Below are positions 5,769 through 9,243 of a DNA stretch of 9,243 nt, one piece after another. A program made the translations under genes and the position numbers. Source of the stretch: Actinomycetota bacterium. Lineage in GTDB: Bacteria > Actinomycetota > Thermoleophilia > Gaiellales > Gaiellaceae. The first letter of the stretch is position 1; each line of letters opens with the position of its first letter. The stretch spans positions 1 to 9,243 of the forward strand of contig JACDAS010000058.1 in the NCBI GenBank assembly GCA_013695295.1, given 5' to 3'. Below the pieces are notes generated by a model, which saw only the letters and a program-made list of their open reading frames with translations, did not search any database and was not told where the DNA came from.

Positions 5769-6376
5769 ACGTCACGTCGAGGCCTTGCGCACATATAAGA
5801 CGTTCTCATTCGGAGAAGCTCTGATCGAGCCTGTTGAACCATCAGAGCGCTGACGTCACTCAGCAGAGCCGCGTGAATCGGGTATGTAGCCGGGGCGGCC
5901 TGGACCTTCTTGGTCGCGTCGTCCACGGCCGCGATCATGTCCTTCGCCGCGACGAGAGAGCCGTCCGGGAACTGGAACTGGGGATCGATGGGACCCAGGT
6001 CACTTGCTGGTCCCATGAGAATCCAGTGGGCTCCGAGAGCGAGCAGAGTGCCTGCGCTCTTGGCCACGTCCGGAACGATGACTGTCAATTCCTTGCAACG
6101 TGCTTGCGCGGCTCGAACGAGACGGACAGCGGTCTCTCCATCGCCGCCTGGAGTCGCGAGGATCAGATGGACATCGCGGTCGGTGCGGTTGTCGTAAATC
6201 AGCTCCTCGAATGGCGTGACGCTGTAGGGGAATATCGCGTCGATCATCACGATCAGCCGGCAGTTGTAGAGGGACTCATAGTCCGCGATCAGTTGTTGCC
6301 TCTCATAGCGATCTGCCTGCTGGGCGTGGAAGAGCGGCGACTGGCGCGGTAGGCCGAACGCAGGATTCGCGGCCAT
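5738..6376 (-). CDS. SDH-family serine protease (ClpP/SppA-like crotonase fold), apparently C-terminally truncated
   Basis: This 212-residue protein resembles the 'serine dehydrogenase proteinase' family (Pfam SDH_protease), relatives of SppA and ClpP with a catalytic serine. Seen in order are SPLFHAQQADRYERQQLI, the strand LIVMIDAIFPYS, the oxyanion-like turn ATPGGDGETAVRLV (residues 74-87), the nucleophile region VAKSAGTLLALGA (Ser107), and GPASDLGPIDPQF (123-134), all typical of the family. Resemblance runs to about DVSALMVQQARSEL (residue 187). The last 25 residues are basic and look unrelated. Family members usually have about 280 residues, so roughly 70 C-terminal residues seem to be missing; the stop lies inside the convergent nucleotidyltransferase gene. 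The start ATG has no good Shine-Dalgarno sequence but is only 17 bases after the stop of a small upstream gene, suggesting translational coupling. Activity may be lost if the C-terminal part is needed for folding or oligomerisation. The true substrate is unknown; the 'serine dehydrogenase' name is historical. Confidence 0.78.
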   Translation of the reverse strand: MAANPAFGLPRQSPLFHAQQADRYERQQLIADYESLYNCRLIVMIDAIFPYSVTPFEELIYDNRTDRDVHLILATPGGDGETAVRLVRAAQARCKELTVIVPDVAKSAGTLLALGAHWILMGPASDLGPIDPQFQFPDGSLVAAKDMIAAVDDATKKVQAAPATYPIHAALLSDVSALMVQQARSELLRMRTSYMCARPRRDVQDFRATRCV

Positions 6377-6393
6377 GTATGTGCCCGGAGGAT

Positions 6394-6579
6394 CTAGCGG
6401 CTTGTGAATGAGTGAGGGAAGCCGACCGGCCGTCCCTTACGGGCTTCCTTCGCGGAGTCTCGAGCGTCGATTGCCTCAGCAATCTTTTCCGCCCAGCCTG
6501 ATGCTGCCTGCTTTCCCCGCGGAGTCTTTAGGGGAGATTGGGGCAGGTTGGGAGGTCGCCGGGGACGCTGACGAGCCAT
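6394..6579 (-). CDS. Small basic protein of 61 residues, first gene of a leaderless transcript with the SDH-family protease
   Basis: I do not recognise this protein. Its first 24 residues are Pro/Arg/Lys-rich (MARQRPRRPPNLPQSPLKTP...). A probable amphipathic helix follows (WAEKIAEAIDARDSAKEARK, about residues 30-48), then a short tail. Support for a real gene is contextual: an ATG lies exactly where a TATAGT -10 box would start transcription (six bases between), the reading frame fills the gap between the peptidase gene and the protease gene, and its stop is 17 bases before the protease ATG. The frame stays open upstream of this ATG, but that part is antiparallel-frame shadow of the peptidase gene. 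It could be a nucleic-acid-binding or adaptor peptide for the protease; that is speculation. Confidence 0.5.
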   Translation of the reverse strand: MARQRPRRPPNLPQSPLKTPRGKQAASGWAEKIAEAIDARDSAKEARKGRPVGFPHSFTSR

Positions 6580-6585
6580 ACCTAA

Positions 6586-6591
6586 ACTATA
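6586..6591 (-). promoter_or_regulatory. -10 element (TATAGT) of a probable leaderless promoter
   Basis: On the - strand TATAGT is followed by six bases and then the ATG at 6579, so a transcript starting about seven bases after the -10 would begin at the ATG itself. This is the standard arrangement of leaderless genes in actinobacteria (TANNNT directly before the start codon). No convincing -35 hexamer is seen at 17-18 bases upstream, and no Shine-Dalgarno sequence is present, both consistent with leaderless initiation. Confidence 0.45.
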
Positions 6592-6608
6592 GGCGATGAA
6601 CCTGACCG

Positions 6609-6637
6609 GCCTACGTATAAGAATTCCTAATGTAGGC
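6609..6637 (-). other. Inverted repeat between the peptidase stop and the leaderless promoter
   Basis: GCCTAC (6609-6614) and GTAGGC (6632-6637) can form a six-bp stem around an AT-rich loop that contains GAATTC. It starts just after the peptidase stop codon (6639-6641, - strand) and lies upstream of the TATAGT box. No T-run follows on either strand, so it is a weak terminator at best, or an operator for the downstream small gene. This is the most AT-rich spot in the window. Confidence 0.3.
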
Positions 6638-6638
6638 G

Positions 6639-8681
6639 CTACTTCCAGAAGGCGGCGTAGTACGCCTGGCCGCCGTACTCGTAGCCGGTCACGGCCCGCG
6701 TCAGGCGGCCTTGCCCGAGCTGGCTGTTGAACTCGGCCTGGTACTGCGAGCCCGTCAGGTTGTGGCGCGCGTACGGCCAACCGGCCGCCGCCGAGTGCCA
6801 GATCGCGGTGAACCGGATCTGGCCCGCCTCGGTGAAGCCGTTGACGTACACGAGTTTGCGTCCCGCGGCGGCGTTCTCGTTGAACGCCGTCTGGTACTGG
6901 GCCGAGGTGAGGCCGCTCAGGGTGAAGTAGCTCCCCGCGCTCTTCTTTTCGTAGAGCGCGGTGTAGCGGCGATCGCCGCCCACCGAGGCCACGGAGATGA
7001 TCACGGGGCGCCAGCCCTCGGCCGTCCGCTGGTTGAAGAGCGCCTGGTGGTCGGCGCCCGTCCGGCCGTGGTAGGCGAGCCAGGGCGGCCCGCCGCCGCT
7101 GACGAAGATCGACGCGTAGCGGACCCCGCCGCCGCTCGCGTAGCTGTCGATGTGGAGCAACCGGCGACCGGCCTGAACCTGCGAGTCGAACTCCGCCTGA
7201 TACTGCGCCGACGTCATCCCGTGGCGGGCGCTCCAACCGACGCCGTCATTCGGTCGGAAGATCGCGTTGTAGTACGTCTGGCCGGCGACCTCGAAGCCGT
7301 CGACCCAGACGGGGCGGTAGCCCGAGCTCGTGATCCGGGTGAACTCGGTCTGGTACGAGGAGGCGGGGATGCCGTGCTTCGAGATCTCTCCGTAGCCCGG
7401 GGGATACCAGGTCGGCGCCGTCGCGGCCGGCCAGATCGCCGCCGCGGCGGTCGGCGGGCCGAGCGCGCTGAGCAGCGTCCACGATCCTGCCGGGTCCGGA
7501 GGGGCGAGAACGCTGCGGTCGATCGCCCAGGCGTTCTTGAAGGGCAGCGGCCGGGTTGAGCCGCCCCAGGCCTGCGTCGCCCGGATCGCGTGGATGTGCA
7601 GGTGCGGCCCGGTCGAGTTGCCCGAGTTCCCGGCGAGCCCGAGGAGGTCGCCCGTGTGCACCACGGCGCCCACCTGCTTCAGATTCGCGGGCAGCGTGCC
7701 CTTCTGCAGGTGCGCGTAGAGCACGAGCTCGTTGCCCGTCTGGATGTAGAAGTGATTCCCCTCGACCGGGTTGTTGTAGGGCTTCGCGGGCGGGCTGGGG
7801 TTCGTCAGCTGCGTGTCGAGGAACGAGACGACGGTGCCGTTCGCCATCGCCCGCACGGGCTTGCCCCAGATCCGGTAGTCCTCGTTCTTCGAGCTTGAGC
7901 CTCCCGGCAGCAGGCCGCTCCACGCGTTCCCGTCCCACGCGATCACGCCCATGTCGTAGGCGAAGAGCTGCCCGCCGTCGCCCGCCGGGGCGTGCGAGTT
8001 GCTCCGCGCCGACCAGTACTCTCCGATCCGCAGCTCCGAGGCGCGTGCCGGGAACTGGTAGCCACCGGGCGCCTGGCTCGTGTGCTTCACCAGCGTGCGG
8101 GTCACCTTGGCGGGGTCGAGCCCGTCGAACGCCATCGCGATCTCGACCGAGGCCGGCGCGGGCTGCGGCAGGATGACGTTGTTCGCCGTCTCGAAGTGCC
8201 AGCCCGCGGTCGTGCCGGCAGCGATCGTCCGGCTCGGCGGATCGCGGCCCTCGAGCGTCGTGACGGGGATCGCGACGGAGCTGACGGCCGGCGGGCCGGC
8301 GAAGGTGAGCGTGACCTTGTTGAGCGAGATCGTCGAGGCCCCGTTGTTCTTGATCAGCAGCCGGACCGAGAGCTGCCCCTGCTTGGCGGCGTTCGAGGTG
8401 GCGCCGGCAATCTGCAGGTAGACGAGGTTTCCGCCCTCGTTGGGCTCCACCGTGACGCTGACGTTGGGCCCGGCCGCGGTCCGGTTCGGAACCGGGACCA
8501 GCGTCCCGGCCGTCACCTGGCCCGAGGCCTGGAGGTCGGCCGGGGGCGTCAGCTCCTCGGACGCCGCGGCGGGCGGCTTCGAGGGCGTCTCGGAGCTGAT
8601 CCGATCGCCGCCCGATCCTCCACAGCCGGCGAGGAGCGCGAACGAGAGGACGATCAGCGGGAGGCGGGCGGCCGACCTCAC
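6639..8681 (-). CDS. Lipoprotein with M23 (LytM-type) peptidase domain and five C-terminal BTRD1-like repeats
   Basis: This is a secreted, lipid-anchored protein of about 680 residues. GTG 8681 is chosen because it gives a compact lipoprotein signal (VRSAARLPLIVLSFALLAGC, lipobox Cys20); an in-frame TTG at 8720 would add 13 polar residues. A Ser/Pro-rich linker follows the anchor, then a beta-rich segment (about 75-200). The M23 zinc-peptidase domain spans about 215-390. His230 and Asp243 (SHAPAGDGGQLFAYDMG) are the probable first ligands, His324 lies in LYAHLQKG, and His360/His362 lie in GNSGNSTGPHLHIHA. All expected motifs are present, so cleavage of peptidoglycan cross-links is likely, though many secreted M23 domains have other or no substrates. 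Residues 425-680 form five repeats of about 46-55 residues ending in an aromatic/IW pattern. The gene follows the SnoaL-like gene by 42 bases and may be co-transcribed with it. Confidence 0.85.
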   Translation of the reverse strand: MRSAARLPLIVLSFALLAGCGGSGGDRISSETPSKPPAAASEELTPPADLQASGQVTAGTLVPVPNRTAAGPNVSVTVEPNEGGNLVYLQIAGATSNAAKQGQLSVRLLIKNNGASTISLNKVTLTFAGPPAVSSVAIPVTTLEGRDPPSRTIAAGTTAGWHFETANNVILPQPAPASVEIAMAFDGLDPAKVTRTLVKHTSQAPGGYQFPARASELRIGEYWSARSNSHAPAGDGGQLFAYDMGVIAWDGNAWSGLLPGGSSSKNEDYRIWGKPVRAMANGTVVSFLDTQLTNPSPPAKPYNNPVEGNHFYIQTGNELVLYAHLQKGTLPANLKQVGAVVHTGDLLGLAGNSGNSTGPHLHIHAIRATQAWGGSTRPLPFKNAWAIDRSVLAPPDPAGSWTLLSALGPPTAAAAIWPAATAPTWYPPGYGEISKHGIPASSYQTEFTRITSSGYRPVWVDGFEVAGQTYYNAIFRPNDGVGWSARHGMTSAQYQAEFDSQVQAGRRLLHIDSYASGGGVRYASIFVSGGGPPWLAYHGRTGADHQALFNQRTAEGWRPVIISVASVGGDRRYTALYEKKSAGSYFTLSGLTSAQYQTAFNENAAAGRKLVYVNGFTEAGQIRFTAIWHSAAAGWPYARHNLTGSQYQAEFNSQLGQGRLTRAVTGYEYGGQAYYAAFWK
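6642..7409 (-). repeat. Five tandem protein repeats resembling bacterial tandem repeat domain 1 (BTRD1)
   Basis: On the - strand the repeats begin at about 7409, 7241, 7088, 6932 and 6779. Each has the pattern W-x-A-x-H-G-[ML]-T-S-A-Q-Y-Q-x-x-F, a Gly-Arg/Tyr-Arg turn, a beta strand, and G-x-x-[RY]-Y-x-A-[IL]-[FWY]. Examples are ARHGMTSAQYQAEF, YHGRTGADHQALF, LSGLTSAQYQTAF and ARHNLTGSQYQAEF, with GYRPVWVDGFEVAGQTYYNA and GRKLVYVNGFTEAGQIRFTA for the second half. The second half is most diverged in repeat three. This fits Pfam 'bacterial tandem repeat domain 1', known from polyglycine hydrolases and bacterial secreted enzymes. A binding or spacer role is inferred. Confidence 0.75.
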
Positions 8682-8723
8682 TTCGAGGCGATCCTCACAC
8701 GATCGCTCGCCGCGAGTCAAGTC

Positions 8724-9188
8724 TCAGGGGCGAAGCCGCAAATCCGTGTAGACCTTCTCCCCGCGGAAGAGGCGCTGCTCCGGGTCCCAGGGAAAGAAGA
8801 TGACGACGTTCCAGGTCAGCCGCTCGCCCGTCGCCGGATTGTCGAGCCAGTCGCGCTCGTGCGTGGCCGTGACCCGGGCCTCCTCGCAGACGCCCTGCGG
8901 CCCGACGACCACGTCCGTCAGGTCGAAGTGGATGTCGGGAAAGGCCCCCAACAGCTGGGAGTAGAAGCGCGCCGCCCCCTCGTGGCCCTCCCATCTGTGC
9001 CCCTCCGGGCGGATCTCGTAGACGCAATCGGGCGTGAGCGTCGAGATCAGGCCGGGCAGGTCGCGGTTGTCCTCGGCGATCGAGTGTCGCTTCCAGAGCT
9101 CCCGGATCTCGGCGTAGAGCTCGGGCGTGATCTCTCGCCGCAGCAGCTCGACGACCGCGTCGTGCTCGTCGTGCTCGATCTGGGTCAT
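8724..9188 (-). CDS. SnoaL/NTF2-like domain protein
   Basis: The 154-residue protein has the NTF2-like cone fold pattern. A helical N-terminus (VVELLRREITPELYAEIRELWKRH) is followed by the HSIAEDNRDLPGLISTLTPDCVYEI segment typical of SnoaL-like proteins, then WEGHEGAARFYSQLLGAFPDIHFDLTDVVVG, and late strands ending in EKVYTDLRLRP. Members include polyketide cyclases, epoxide hydrolases, steroid isomerases and many proteins of unknown role. The pocket residues cannot be assigned to a reaction here. The ATG at 9188 overlaps the stop of the preceding - strand gene as ATGA, indicating an operon and translational coupling. The lipoprotein gene follows after a short gap. The two do not obviously share a pathway, so co-transcription need not mean joint function. 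Confidence 0.82.
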   Translation of the reverse strand: MTQIEHDEHDAVVELLRREITPELYAEIRELWKRHSIAEDNRDLPGLISTLTPDCVYEIRPEGHRWEGHEGAARFYSQLLGAFPDIHFDLTDVVVGPQGVCEEARVTATHERDWLDNPATGERLTWNVVIFFPWDPEQRLFRGEKVYTDLRLRP

Positions 9189-9243
9189 GGGGTTGGCCTC
9201 GCTTTCCGGTAGGGGAGGTACTGCCCGTAGAGGTCCTCCATCG
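9185..9243 (-). CDS. 3' end of a further - strand gene cut by the window edge
   Basis: On the - strand from the window edge, an open frame encodes ...MEDLYGQYLPYRKARPTP and stops at TGA (9185-9187), overlapping the next gene's ATG (ATGA). The tight overlap is typical of operon partners, so this is probably a genuine C-terminus. Eighteen residues are too few to name the protein. Confidence 0.5.
   Translation of the reverse strand, partial: MEDLYGQYLPYRKARPTP

Noticed and set aside
5626..5853. Short + strand frame past the nucleotidyltransferase end (…EALRTYKTFSFGEALIEP)
   Set aside because: It overlaps the nucleotidyltransferase in another frame and the protease on the other strand, has no start signal of its own, and matches nothing recognisable; at most a remnant of an older junction.
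6580..7236. Upstream extension of the 61-residue gene into the peptidase region
   Set aside because: The extension is out-of-frame reading of the peptidase repeats (Arg/Pro-rich); composition changes only near the internal ATG at 6579, which has its own -10 box.
8681..8720. TTG start at 8720 for the lipoprotein
   Set aside because: It would place 13 charged or polar residues before the signal peptide; GTG 8681 yields a standard lipoprotein signal. The TTG cannot be fully excluded because it lies three bases after the upstream stop.
7992..9212. Long + strand open frame opposite the lipoprotein and SnoaL-like genes
   Set aside because: Antisense shadow; the - strand carries a lipobox, M23 motifs and NTF2-like sequence.
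1..9243. CRISPR arrays, tRNA/rRNA genes, insertion sequences and attachment sites
   Set aside because: No spaced repeats, cloverleaf-like segments, rRNA motifs, transposase motifs or terminal inverted repeats were seen on either strand.

Overview
The window looks like chromosomal DNA from a high-GC bacterium, most likely an actinobacterium of the Thermoleophilia type (Gaiellales or Solirubrobacterales-like). This rests on strong GC bias (a hand count of 3541-3600 gives about 73% GC), heavy use of GTC/CTC/GCG codons, GTG/TTG starts and the gene content. No rRNA or other taxonomic marker is present, so the placement is inference.

Left part (1-4815, + strand): a transport and acyl-CoA catabolism cluster. 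It opens with the 3' end of a LivM-type ABC permease, whose stop overlaps the start of a branched-chain amino acid/amide-type substrate-binding protein (ATGA overlap). An acyl-CoA dehydrogenase, a thiolase and an alpha/beta hydrolase follow. Together they suggest uptake of a small acid or amide-like compound and beta-oxidation-type breakdown of its CoA ester; the actual substrate cannot be read from the sequence. Two genes look odd. The acyl-CoA dehydrogenase has family-like N-terminal sequence upstream of any ATG/GTG/TTG. The alpha/beta hydrolase is split by a single frameshift near 4320 that separates its catalytic Ser from its Asp and His.

Middle part (about 4816-6640): a patch of visibly lower GC (hand counts of about 50% at 5761-5820 and 55% at 6241-6300). 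It holds a nucleotidyltransferase-fold protein on + and, convergent to it on -, a two-gene unit: a 61-residue basic/helical protein with a leaderless-type promoter, and a ClpP/SppA-like SDH-family serine protease that seems to have lost its C-terminal part. The two transcription units overlap tail to tail by 31 bp. This is the most accessory-looking part of the window.

Right part (6639-9243, - strand): a lipoprotein with an M23 (LytM-type) peptidase domain followed by five repeats resembling 'bacterial tandem repeat domain 1', preceded by a SnoaL/NTF2-like gene. The start of that gene overlaps the stop of another - strand gene cut by the window edge.

No RNA genes, CRISPR arrays, insertion sequences or attachment sites were seen. 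No stretch longer than 300 bases lacks a gene. The best candidates for something undescribed are the small-protein/protease pair with its convergent nucleotidyltransferase, and the M23-plus-repeats lipoprotein architecture; neither can be called a new system from sequence alone.
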